Part shown: positions 54,318-62,828 of the stretch, piece by piece
How the letters are laid out: the number at the start of each line of letters is the position of its first letter
Numbering within the stretch: position 1 is the first letter of the stretch
Source of the DNA: Palsa-504 sp963705835
GTDB taxonomy: Bacteria; Actinomycetota; Actinomycetes; Streptosporangiales; Streptosporangiaceae
Direction: 5' to 3'
Assembly (NCBI GenBank): GCA_963705835.1
Contig: CAVPLC010000035.1
Location: 6,763-70,762, forward strand
DNA: 64,000 nucleotides
The notes under the pieces: generated by a model
Databases searched by the model: none
Told to the model about the DNA's origin: nothing
What the model saw: the letters and a program-made list of their open reading frames with translations, nothing else
Program-made: the position numbers and the translations under genes

Positions 54318-56071
54318 CTTAGAGCTTGCAGATTATTAACGCGCGGCTTTGGTTCCCGGGATGAGCGTGACGCCGTGTGCTGCGGCGAAATCGGTGAGTT
54401 CTGCGAGGGTCTTGACGTGCGTTCGGGCCGGCTGGATGACGTGCCGGCGCTGGTCCAGGAGCGGCCGGATCTGGCGCTCGGCCTTGGCGATGGTGCCGAT
54501 GACGACGCCGAACAGCTCGGCGAGCACCCGCAGCGGCATGCCGAAGCGTTCCCGCAAGATGGTGGCCAGGATCATCTCGGGCAGGGTGAGCGCGGCCGGG
54601 TACCCGCCGGCGGCTTGCGGCTGGCGGGGCCGCCGCGGGCGATGTGCAGCCCGGCTTCGCGGTGGGCCTGGTAGGGGATGACCAGCGCGCCGGTCAGCTG
54701 GGTCCAGTCCGCGTGCGGCATCCCGGTCAGCGCGGGTGCGCCCAGCCGGCGCTGTCGCGGGCGGGCCGGGCTGCGGCGGGCGCGGGGCTGCCGGGCGGGC
54801 GCGGGGGTTCCGGGCGGAGGGTGTAGTTCCAGTCGCCGTGCCAGTCGTGGCGGTCCAGCGGGAGGCCGGCCATCTGCTCGTCGCTGACCTTGACCCCGGT
54901 GTCATAGGTGCCGGGGCCGGGCTCGGCGCGGACGGTCAGGCCGGTGCGGGTGGTAGTGGCGGCGATCGTGTTGACGATGACCTCGTGGCTGGTCAGCGGC
55001 CGGCCGCGCCAGTTCATGGTGATGTGGGAGAACAGCCGGTGCTCGATCCGGTTCCATTTCGATGTCCCCGGCGGGAAGTGGCATACCGTGACCGCGAGCC
55101 CGGCCTGGAGCGCGAACGCGGCGAGCTCGGCCTTCCGCGCGCGGGTGCGGTAGCCGTTGGAGCCGCCCGCGTCCGCAGTGATCAGCAGCCGCCGGGCACC
55201 GGGGTAGGCGGCCCGGCCCGCCGCGTTCCACCAGCGGCGGATCGACTCGACGGCGAATGCGGCCGTGTCGTGGTCGGTGCCGACGTTGACCCAGCCGGCG
55301 TTCGCGGCCAGGTCATAGACCCCGTAGGGAATGGCCTTGCCCAGCTGCTCGTCCGGGAAGTCGTGGGTGCGCACCCCGGCCGGCTCGCCCCGGGGCCGCC
55401 ATTCCCGGCCGCCGTTCTTGAACTCCCCGACGTTCTCCTTCTTCTTGGTGTCCACGCTGATCACCGGATCGGCGCTGTCCTGATGGGCCCTGGCCTGCTC
55501 GTTGACGTAACGGAACTGCGCGTCCCGGTCCGGGTGCCGCTGGCCCTCGATGGTCTTGGCGTTGCCCTGCAGGCTGAACCCCTCGGCCCGCAGCAGGTCA
55601 CTCACGGTGTCAGCACCCACCTTGTGGCCCCGGCGGGTCAGCTCGCCCGCCAGCGCGCGGGTCGACTTGGTGGTCCACCGCAGCGGCGACATCGGATCGC
55701 CGCGCTCCTCCGGCTCCACCAGGGCCAGCAGCGCCGGGCGCAGCCCCGGGTCCAGGTCGGCCGCGCGCCTGCGCCCCCCGCCAGGCCGCCGCGCCCGGCC
55801 CAGCGGCTCCGCCCCGGAGTCCAGCTCAGCAACGCCCAGCGCCACCGTGGCCTCGCGGACCCCTGCGGCCCGCGCCACCAGCCGGATCCCGCCGTGGCCC
55901 AGCGCCCGGGCCTCCGCCCCCATCAGCAGCCGCCGCTGCCGCTCATCCAGATGCGGGATGATCGCCGCGAACTTCGCCGCCAGCATCCGTGCCGTTTCCT
56001 CGTTGCCGCTCATACCACATCAGCATGCCGGATCCCAGGAAGCTACGGTTTATTTTTCGGCAAGCTCTAAG
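54318..56071 (-). mobile_element. ISAzo13-like insertion sequence, about 1.75 kb
   Basis: CTTAGAGCTTGC (54318-54329) and GCAAGCTCTAAG (56060-56071) are exact 12-bp terminal inverted repeats, and similarity continues inwards (GA followed by an AT-rich run). The ends enclose one transposase gene. CA flanks both ends, which could be a 2-bp target duplication but is too short to prove. Confidence 0.75.
54336..56013 (-). pseudogene. ISAzo13-family transposase, frame-disrupted near the C-terminus
   Basis: From ATG 56013 a 428-residue frame carries DPVISVDTKKKENVGEFKNG (first Asp), LLITADAGGSNGYRTRARKA (second Asp) and FPPGTSKWNRIEHRLFSHIT (Glu), the DDE set of ISAzo13 transposases. It stops at 54727. 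The expected C-terminus continues in other frames, PALTGMPHADWTQL then, after another shift, LTLPEMILATILRERFGMPL to VTLIPGTKAAR at 54336. Loss of the tail probably inactivates it; the core is intact. Confidence 0.75.
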
Positions 56072-56627
56072 CAGCTTGGCGCTCGACCCGAGCCTGCTGC
56101 TCGCCAAGCTGACTCTTCATCGAGTTGATAAGAACATTTCTTGCCTCTTTGGCGCCGTCATCATAACTTTCCAGCTCGATAAGATCATCATCTGAGTTCT
56201 GCACCATTTTCTCCGCCCGCCGTTGCATCTTCCCAAGGAAATTCCCAGCTTGATCTGCATATTCTTGTACGGTCTGGTCAAAGTACAGTCTAAGGATCTC
56301 TCGGGTGTCTGCGGCAGTTCTTGCCGCTGCCACCATTACCTGGTACTTTGCATCAGCTTCGGCGCCACGCGAAACGGCGTAGTCCCGGATATCCCGCCGG
56401 AAAGTCCCAAACGCACGTAGATATTCTTCGGCGATGGCAGTTCGCTTCTCATGATTTCTGTATCGCCGGGTCTCCATATTGGATACATGATTAAGCCAGA
56501 GATTGGCCAGGGTAGGTATAAGAACACCAAGCAGGGTTGCTCCTGCCGTAATCGCCAGCACTCCGATGCCTGCCATAGTAGCTTTATACGTCAGGGCGGA
56601 AGATCTGTCCATCGCGAGAAAAGCCAA
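56067..56627 (-). CDS. Hypothetical membrane-anchored coiled-coil protein, 3' end cut by the IS
   Basis: 186 residues from TTG 56627, or 181 from ATG 56612. One hydrophobic segment (AGIGVLAITAGATLLGVLIP) is followed by a long helical domain (HEKRTAIAEEYLRAFGTFRR, LRLYFDQTVQEYADQAGNFL). The last codons lie against the ISAzo13-like element, and the TAG stop is supplied by its terminal repeat (GCTTAG), so the natural C-terminus may be lost. GC content is low. It is downstream of the CotH-like gene on the same strand. Confidence 0.65.
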   Translation of the reverse strand: MAFLAMDRSSALTYKATMAGIGVLAITAGATLLGVLIPTLANLWLNHVSNMETRRYRNHEKRTAIAEEYLRAFGTFRRDIRDYAVSRGAEADAKYQVMVAAARTAADTREILRLYFDQTVQEYADQAGNFLGKMQRRAEKMVQNSDDDLIELESYDDGAKEARNVLINSMKSQLGEQQARVERQAA

Positions 56628-56800
56628 GACAGACCTGGCGGGAGCGAAGCTCGCCGCCGCGTCACGGAAGGGCCAACCGCAGCTCCTGAGACGGGCGCTG
56701 GTGATTCCCGGTCACCGGGACGCTGGAAGCCGGGTGCGCTGGAAACCAGGACCGCCGCGCCACCCGACAGCCCTGTCTGTCAGTCGCGCGGCCCGGGTGA

Positions 56801-58606
56801 CTATAGCTGCCTCTCATCAGCATGGCCCGCGCCGGGTGACACGTGATCAGGCTGGCGCCTGGCTGGTAGCGGCTCCATGGTAGAGGGAAATTCCGTACTG
56901 CAGGCAGAGCGCGGCAGAGTTTTCCGCAACCGCTCCAACTGCGCCCGCGCGCTGTCACGCCGCATGCGGACGTAATGCACGATGCCGTCGACCTTCTTAG
57001 GCCCACGCCGAAGTTCGGACTGTCGGCCAGCGTTCCAGTAGACCTCGTGGTTGCTGTATCCTCGGCCGGTGAAAGGCGGCCCGTGTGGCGTTTCAGATTC
57101 CTGATAAGCTGCTTGGCGCACGCGATCCCACAAACCGCCTTCGAATTCACCTCCGATCTCCCCGGCGATAGCCTTCGGATGGAACTCGGTGTCGAGAAGA
57201 TACTCAACGTGGTCTATGTAGTACCGTCGGTATTCGCGATTTAGCAGTAGATTCGTTACTAGCGGAATACGCGAGGGAGAATGGTCTCTCCAGTAGCGTT
57301 GGGCGCTGCTCGCCCAATCAATAATGTCCGAGTACTGCCAGCGAACGCCCACGTTATCTATGCCCAGGCATTTGTCGTAATCCCATGGGATGAACGTAAA
57401 GTAGGGCGAATTAACGAAGTCCCGCTCGGCTCCCTTTCGCCCCGAGTTATAGAGATAATAGTTCGCTGGCGTACCGAAATAGTTATCCCAGGCGCCAAGA
57501 AGCATGTTTACACCAGCCCACCGGAGGAATGCCCGGCTATTCATGACTTGATTCACCGACTCGCGGAAGGCGTCTGTGTCGAATCGTTCGGGGCCGCCGG
57601 GAAGCCGCACGCCATTGACCGTTTCGATGAAAAATGCGAGATCGGCGTAGGTGTTCTGCTTTGAATCCTTTTTGTTAGTCCGCAGGCGGTAAAGGCGGTC
57701 TGCGGTCAACGGGGCGAAATAGTGGTGGCCGTAATCCACTCCCTCGGGTCCGACTTCGTAGTCGAGCGTTGCGCATCCTGTCTCACAGCAGTACGCCTTA
57801 TAGAGATTACCGCGGTCATTGTCGCCGAAATGATCTTTCAGGAACCGCTGGTCGACCTGCTCAATCAGCGAGAAAAGGCCTCGATAAGATGCGGAGAACG
57901 CTAGCTTCGCATACGTATGGCGCGGCGACGGTATCCCGACCTTGCCGAACAGGTGCCAGGCCAGGGCCTCCCGCATCTGAGAAGGATCGCTATACATTGC
58001 GTTGAGGTTGATACGGCTCATACCGGCCAGCCGATTGTCGACACCGCCATGCTTCTCAAGGTCAATTCGCCATGATGGCTTGGGAGCGCGCAGTGACCGG
58101 TTTCCGCGGTTCCCCAGCGAGAATGCCGAGGTATGGAAAAGGATTCCCTCACCGCCTGGAGCCGGAATACGCCGGTGGTCACTAGAATCAATGCGCCAGA
58201 CTTTGAGCTCGGCATTCCCGAAGGACTGCGTGGGTGGCTTGACTAGCTTGTCGATAAGCGGAAACCCGGTCACATGGAACATATACATATCGGTGTCAAA
58301 GAATTCTTGCTTTCCTCGTGATGCCAGGAGATAGTCCTCGACTGCCCGGCCTTCTCTGGTCGGCTGACCTGCCTGATCGGCCAAGACCAGGTTCCCGGGG
58401 GGCTGGACCGCGTGGGTTCCCTCTACCAGCCAATTAAAAAGAGCGATGAACTCAGGCGTCGTTCGCAAGCAAACATCGCCGCGGCCTGAGGTCAGTTTAA
58501 CCTGATGGGCTATCTGCTTGCTATATCCGGGCGGCAAATTTGTCACCACTACCGCGCGATCCTTGAATATCTTGCGGAAGCCGCTATTGCTTACTACCGC
58601 TTTCAT
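56801..58606 (-). CDS. CotH-like protein kinase-fold protein
   Basis: 601 residues from ATG 58606. The core matches the CotH kinase family: WRIDLEKHGG, AWHLFGKVGIPSPRHTYAKL, YRGLFSLIEQVDQRFLKDHF with GNLYKAY, NMLLGAWDNYFGTPANYYLY (catalytic-loop-like) and FIPWDYDKCLGID (metal-binding Asp). CotH phosphorylates spore-coat proteins in Bacillus; actinobacterial members have unknown, often surface-related roles. There is no signal peptide, and the last 35 residues are low-complexity. GC content is well below that of the steroid island, suggesting transfer. Confidence 0.78.
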   Translation of the reverse strand: MKAVVSNSGFRKIFKDRAVVVTNLPPGYSKQIAHQVKLTSGRGDVCLRTTPEFIALFNWLVEGTHAVQPPGNLVLADQAGQPTREGRAVEDYLLASRGKQEFFDTDMYMFHVTGFPLIDKLVKPPTQSFGNAELKVWRIDSSDHRRIPAPGGEGILFHTSAFSLGNRGNRSLRAPKPSWRIDLEKHGGVDNRLAGMSRINLNAMYSDPSQMREALAWHLFGKVGIPSPRHTYAKLAFSASYRGLFSLIEQVDQRFLKDHFGDNDRGNLYKAYCCETGCATLDYEVGPEGVDYGHHYFAPLTADRLYRLRTNKKDSKQNTYADLAFFIETVNGVRLPGGPERFDTDAFRESVNQVMNSRAFLRWAGVNMLLGAWDNYFGTPANYYLYNSGRKGAERDFVNSPYFTFIPWDYDKCLGIDNVGVRWQYSDIIDWASSAQRYWRDHSPSRIPLVTNLLLNREYRRYYIDHVEYLLDTEFHPKAIAGEIGGEFEGGLWDRVRQAAYQESETPHGPPFTGRGYSNHEVYWNAGRQSELRRGPKKVDGIVHYVRMRRDSARAQLERLRKTLPRSACSTEFPSTMEPLPARRQPDHVSPGAGHADERQL

Positions 58607-58907
58607 TTCCCGTCCCGTGATTCTCGATATATGACTCGTGCCGTTATGTTTGCGGCCTGCTGATCAGGGATATCGGGCAGTCGGCGCCACGCTGAACCAT
58701 CTGCTGGCATGGCGCTCGGGCATCGGCGCCCGTGCCGGATCTTCTGCATGGTGCAACGGTACGGCATCCCGGCTGGGATACCGCATGAGCCAATGCCGCT
58801 TAACGAAAGTTGGTCATGATGCGAGCGAGAGCGAGCGGAGGTTGGCCTGCTTGATTGCGGCCGGTCTCATGCTCCCATCTTTGGTGGCAGGCTTGGGTTA
58901 GGTCTAG

Positions 58908-59015
58908 GTACAAAATGCGAACCAGGGCCAGACCGACGACATCGCGGTCCACCTGCGCCGCCTGGTGGCGCTGCGGGACCAGGGGTGCCAGTTCCCGGGC
59001 GGCTGCTTCCTCTAA
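58908..59015 (+). pseudogene. HNH-nuclease fragment of a 13E12-type protein, 5' piece
   Basis: The frame reads DDIAVHLRRLVALRDQGCQF then PGGC, the conserved lead-in to the HNH nuclease of DUF222/13E12 proteins, and runs into a stop directly after PGGC. The missing continuation (CDQ...EPHHVVHRADGG) is found at 60.9 kb, after the same GGGCGGCTGC. Confidence 0.6.
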
Positions 59016-59088
59016 ACACACATTAACCGTGCGGGCGAGGCGTCGTCTAGTCCGTCGCGTCTGTCGCTACATCATCTGCGGCTGGCCT

Positions 59089-59131
59089 GGGGGTTACGTG
59101 GACTTGAACCACGGACCTCTTCCGTGTCAGG
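59089..59131 (-). other. 3' fragment of tRNA-Val(GAC), possible attachment-site remnant
   Basis: The minus strand reads CCTGACACGGAAG (anticodon loop with GAC and the 3' stem strand), then GAGGTC, then a T-arm CCGTGGTTCAAGTCCACG and TAACCCCC. The 5' strand of the anticodon stem, the D-arm and the 5' acceptor are missing. The break lies at the anticodon loop, the usual crossover region of tRNA-targeting integrases. Confidence 0.6.
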
Positions 59132-59774
59132 GTGGCGGTTTAGCCGTTTAGGTAGCGCTAGTGTGTCTGTGACCTGCCGCTTAGCGCGGTACAATCCCTG
59201 TGGGCGAACAGCCTTGACCGCCGTGGCTTGGTCTGCTCGCTTTCCACGGCCAGATCAGCACGGGACGTTCCTGTTCGTTGAGCGGGTCACGATGTCCGGC
59301 TGACTCCAGCTCTCGCCGCCGGAAGTGCCAGCCGGTACGAGCGCGGCGGCGGCAAGCTGTCATCCCCGCCACGTATCCTTCGTCCATGTCGGGAAGGTTC
59401 AGTCGCGCCGTCAGGGAACGGATCCAAGTCATCCGCCGTATCTACTAGCGCATGTCGTTCAAGATCATGGGTGGCGTCTACGCAGTGATCAGCCTCTCCG
59501 CCCTTGGCCTAAGCGAGTTCGGGACGGACAGCGTGCAGCACGAGCTGCTGTTCCGCATCCTCATCCAGCGCGTCCCGGTCTGGGCATGGCCCTCCAAATC
59601 CAGGTCTAGTGCCCGCCCGCGGCCACGTGATGTACGGCGGGACAGCCAGTCGAGCGGGCCGTTCCGGGTCTTCGAAGCCGTAAATCAAGATCGCACATTT
59701 ACCGGCGAAGTCACTGCGTGCGAGCTTCACACAGTCGGTCACGGCACTTCGGTCATCGGGGTATGGGGAAAGAA

Positions 59775-60761
59775 TTATCTTGATTCGGCTTTTTGTCCAA
59801 CTTTGAATATTGTACCGCCACTTGGACGTTCGGGATGATCGCCGAAACTCCGTACAATCTCTTTCAACCCTTCTCTCAAGGATACTTGTGGATTATATCC
59901 CAATGATCGGATTTTACTGATATCGGCAACCAGGCGATAGGTATCATCCGTAATTTCCCGTATAGCATGGATTCGGACTTTTCTTCCGGTTATCTGACCG
60001 ATTGTCGTTACGAGTTCGGTCATTGATATCTCTTCACCCGAACCGACATTATACGCCTGTCCTGCTTGTCCTTTGTCAACGATGACCAAAAATCCTCTCA
60101 CGAGATCATGAACACTGACAAAATCACGGGTTTTACGATCAGGATCGCCGACGACGGGAATGGCATCGTCATTAAGAGCCCAACGAATAAATCTGGTAGG
60201 CTCGGTTAGTGCTATTTTTGGATTTTCACCAGGGCCATAAACACAAAACGGCCGAGCGATTACGACGTCCAGTCCCCGTGCATGAAGAAATGAGAGCGCG
60301 TTCAATTCTCCGCTATATTTGGACGAGCCATATGGGACGAAGGGTTCTTTCGGGTCGGTTTCATGCATTGGAAAGCTTTGCGGTATTCCATAGACAGATG
60401 CAGATGATACATAAAGCACACGTCCGATGCCGCCGTTTGATGCTCCCTCCATGACATTAAATGTGCCGATATCGTTCATTTCGTGATCCAAACGTGGGTT
60501 TTCCACAGAAAGCGTTCCATTTGAATTCGCTGCTACATGGAACACCAAATCTGCACCTTTTATAGATTCGGCAATTTTTCCGGGGTCACGTATATCTGCT
60601 TCGATGAAGCGAACACCTTTTGGAACTGGCTTGTCCGCAGATGTCCAAAGACTATCTATGATAGTTACATTCTTTCCGAGCGACTGCAATTCCCCTACGA
60701 GATGGGTGCCAATAAATCCTAGTCCTCCGGTTACTGTAACATTCTGATATTTTTCAAGCAT
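59775..60761 (-). CDS. NAD-dependent epimerase/dehydratase (nucleotide-sugar type)
   Basis: 328 residues from ATG 60761. Extended SDR: VTGGLGFIGTHLVGELQSLG (NAD motif), VFHVAANSNGTLSVENPRLD, SSASVYG and the catalytic YGSSK, then GRPF-like ARPFCVYGPGENPKIALTEP. It probably epimerises or dehydrates a nucleotide sugar (UDP-glucose/dTDP-glucose class). Base composition is near 45% GC, the lowest in the window, and the gene sits inside interrupted HNH and IS110 remnants, so recent transfer is likely. Confidence 0.85.
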   Translation of the reverse strand: MLEKYQNVTVTGGLGFIGTHLVGELQSLGKNVTIIDSLWTSADKPVPKGVRFIEADIRDPGKIAESIKGADLVFHVAANSNGTLSVENPRLDHEMNDIGTFNVMEGASNGGIGRVLYVSSASVYGIPQSFPMHETDPKEPFVPYGSSKYSGELNALSFLHARGLDVVIARPFCVYGPGENPKIALTEPTRFIRWALNDDAIPVVGDPDRKTRDFVSVHDLVRGFLVIVDKGQAGQAYNVGSGEEISMTELVTTIGQITGRKVRIHAIREITDDTYRLVADISKIRSLGYNPQVSLREGLKEIVRSFGDHPERPSGGTIFKVGQKAESR

Positions 60762-60800
60762 ATAACTATTCTCCTATCTCTTAGAAAGAGAACAAATAAT

Positions 60801-60830
60801 ATTACCGTAGGTCATATTACCGTAGGTCAT
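60801..60830. repeat. Perfect 15-bp tandem repeat upstream of the epimerase
   Basis: ATTACCGTAGGTCAT occurs twice without a gap (60801-60815, 60816-60830), 39 bp upstream of the epimerase start and just before the IS110-like fragment. It may be an operator or a junction duplication. Confidence 0.85.
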
Positions 60831-60834
60831 TGAG

Positions 60835-60927
60835 CAGTATGTCACCGGCGGCGTGGACACCCACGCCGACATGCACGTCGCCGCCGCGCTGGACCCCATC
60901 GGCGGGCTGCTCGGCGTCGGGCGGCTG
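60835..60927 (+). mobile_element. IS110-family transposase N-terminal fragment
   Basis: The frame EQYVTGGVDTHADMHVAAAL continues DPIGGLLGV, the start of IS110-type transposases with the first catalytic Asp in GGVDTH. It passes straight into HNH-gene sequence at GGGCGGCTGC, so only about 30 residues remain. Confidence 0.6.
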
Positions 60928-61150
60928 CGACCAGTCCGCCGCCGCCTGCGAACCGCACCACGTGGTCCACCGCGCCGACGGCGGGCACACAAGCCTGACT
61001 GGCCTCAAGAGCTGGTGCTGGTGGCACCAGCACGTGGTGCTGCACCAGATGGGCTGAACCTTGACCGTGCATCCCGATGGCACCAGCCAGGTCCGCAGCC
61101 CCCGGCGGGAAGATCATCCGCAGCCACAGCCCGCCCCCGTGGCCCGGGTG
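60923..61150 (+). pseudogene. HNH-nuclease fragment of a 13E12-type protein, 3' piece
   Basis: After GGCTGC the frame reads CDQSAAACEPHHVVHRADGG, then HTSLTGLKSWCWWHQHVVLH and QMG, the HNH motif with its Cys and His ligands. TGA at 61055 replaces a probable TGG, and a later frame change follows (VHPDGTSQVRSP). It continues the 5' piece at 58908-59015. Confidence 0.65.
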
Positions 61151-61211
61151 ATCCCACCCGCCCGCTCCCATCGGGCCCGTCGGCACGCACCAAGCCAGCG
61201 TCTGCCAAGGA

Positions 61212-61649
61212 CTAGGGCGCGACCGGCGCGGTGAGCTCCAGCTGGATCCCGTCCGGGTCTTCGAACGGCAGTACGTCGATGCCGAACGACGCCAGCCTCG
61301 TGATCGCGCCATGCGTCACGCCGTGCTCATCGAACAGCTGCACGGCGTCCTCCAGGTCCTCACGCGCAGCCACGCCGAAGCTGAGGTGATCCAACCCGAC
61401 CCGGTCCGGGTCGAAACGATCGGCCTCGGGCGCCATCGGCCGCAGCCCCATCAGCAGGTTGCCGCGGATCATGACGATGCCGCCGAACAAGATGCCGAAG
61501 ACCGCCTCCGCCGCCGGGTCGTCCGGCGGCGGTGATTCCACCGCGACCTGGAAGCCGAGCAGGCCGGTGTAGAACTCGCGGCTGCGCTGCAGGTCGGTCA
61601 CTGTGAGCCGAAGGTGATGGATATCCCCGGCCGGAATCTGCCCTGGCAC
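61212..61649 (-). CDS. VOC-family (glyoxalase/dioxygenase superfamily) protein
   Basis: 145 residues from GTG 61649, with GGGAGGGAGGG just upstream; GTGs at 61652 and 61673 are alternatives. IHHLRLTVTDLQRSREFYTG (first metal His), DHLSFGVAAREDLEDAVQLF (second His) and FEDPDGIQLELTAP (metal Glu) form a two-repeat VOC fold. Members include glyoxalases, resistance proteins and extradiol dioxygenases. The substrate is unknown. Confidence 0.86.
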   Translation of the reverse strand: MPGQIPAGDIHHLRLTVTDLQRSREFYTGLLGFQVAVESPPPDDPAAEAVFGILFGGIVMIRGNLLMGLRPMAPEADRFDPDRVGLDHLSFGVAAREDLEDAVQLFDEHGVTHGAITRLASFGIDVLPFEDPDGIQLELTAPVAP

Positions 61650-61794
61650 CACGCCCTCCCTCCCGCGAAGCACCGTTGCTCCGCACCGTCAGGCCTGGCC
61701 CTCAGCATCCCAGTCCGGGGACGCCTGCTGGGTAGTCTTCAGTCAAAGACGCGTCGAGAGCCGCGTCGGCCCGCCGTCGAACCGAGGAGCTCCG

Positions 61795-62775
61795 GTGTCC
61801 GCTTGGCAGATGCAGCTGCAGGCCAGGGCAAGGGCCAGGGTCAAGGCGAGGGTACGCCTCGCGGGGTGGCGGCGGCTGTGCCTGTCCTCGGTGGTGCTGG
61901 CCGGGATAACGGCCGTGATCGTCTGGGTGGCGGTCGCGGACCTGCTCCGGCAGGGCCGCGTGGAAACGGTGCTGTCCGCGGGGCGGGCCGAGCTCGCCGC
62001 CCCGCTGCTGATCGCGCTGGTCGTCGTCACCGGGATCTGCGAGCGGATCTGGCCAGCCGAACGCCGTCCGGTGCTGGCCCGAGGCCACGTTCAGGACGCG
62101 TGCTTCCTGGCCCTGCACGCCATCGTCGTGATACCGCTGATGACCCTGCTCAGCATCGGGGCGGCGGCGCTGTTCGCCAAGGCGCCGTGGATCCAGATCC
62201 GGGCGGCCGCGCACTGGCCGGGCTGGCTGCTCGTCCCGCTCACGATAGTGGCCATGGACGCCGCCAACTGGCTGGCCCACTACGCCGATCACCGGCTCGG
62301 TGCCCTGTGGCGCTTCCACGCCCTTCACCACAGCCAGGAGGAGCTGAGCGTCCTGACCTCGTTCCGGGCGCACCCGCTCATGCACACGACGGGGTTCGTG
62401 CTGGCCACGATCCCGGTCGTGGCCCTGATCCGGCCTCGCCCGATCGCCCCGGTGCTCATCACGATCTACGTCTGCGTCGGCACCCTCCAGCACGCCAACC
62501 TCCGCTGGACCTTCGGTCCGGCCGGCCGGGTGATCGTGAGCCCCGCCTACCACCGGCTGCACCACGCGCCAGACACCCAGCAGGCCAACCTGGGCGTCGT
62601 GCTGACGATCTGGGACGTGCTGGCCGGCCGGGCCGCTTTCCCGGCCCGCGGCGCCGCAGCGGGGCGCACCGGCCTGGACGGCCTGCCGGTCCCGGTCGAG
62701 CAGGACGCCTCGGCCGCTCCGGCCCTGCTGCTCATGGCCGAGCAGCTCATCGAGCCCTTCCAGCCCCAACGCTGA
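61795..62775 (+). CDS. Sterol desaturase/fatty acid hydroxylase-family membrane protein
   Basis: 326 residues from GTG 61795. Four or five transmembrane segments (about 28-48, 68-86, 98-122, 138-158, 200-226). The di-iron histidines are in WLAHYADHRLG, WRFHALHHSQEEL and SPAYHRLHHAPDTQQ. The family hydroxylates or desaturates lipids and sterols at the membrane. A link with the steroid island 18 kb away is possible but there is no KstR box, and a housekeeping lipid role is as likely. Confidence 0.88.
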   Translation: MSAWQMQLQARARARVKARVRLAGWRRLCLSSVVLAGITAVIVWVAVADLLRQGRVETVLSAGRAELAAPLLIALVVVTGICERIWPAERRPVLARGHVQDACFLALHAIVVIPLMTLLSIGAAALFAKAPWIQIRAAAHWPGWLLVPLTIVAMDAANWLAHYADHRLGALWRFHALHHSQEELSVLTSFRAHPLMHTTGFVLATIPVVALIRPRPIAPVLITIYVCVGTLQHANLRWTFGPAGRVIVSPAYHRLHHAPDTQQANLGVVLTIWDVLAGRAAFPARGAAAGRTGLDGLPVPVEQDASAAPALLLMAEQLIEPFQPQR

Positions 62776-62828
62776 GCCCGCCCCCGCTCAGGCCACCGTC
62801 CGCTCAGCCCACCGCCCGCTCAGCCCGC

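Larger units (their letters stand above)
58607..59774. other. Mosaic gap with gene and tRNA fragments
   Basis: About 1.2 kb without an intact gene. It contains an HNH fragment (58908-59015), a tRNA-Val fragment (59089-59131) and a coding-like open frame from 59452 (MGGVYAVISLSALGLSEFGT) whose family I do not recognise. The patchwork looks like accumulated insertions and deletions. Confidence 0.45.
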
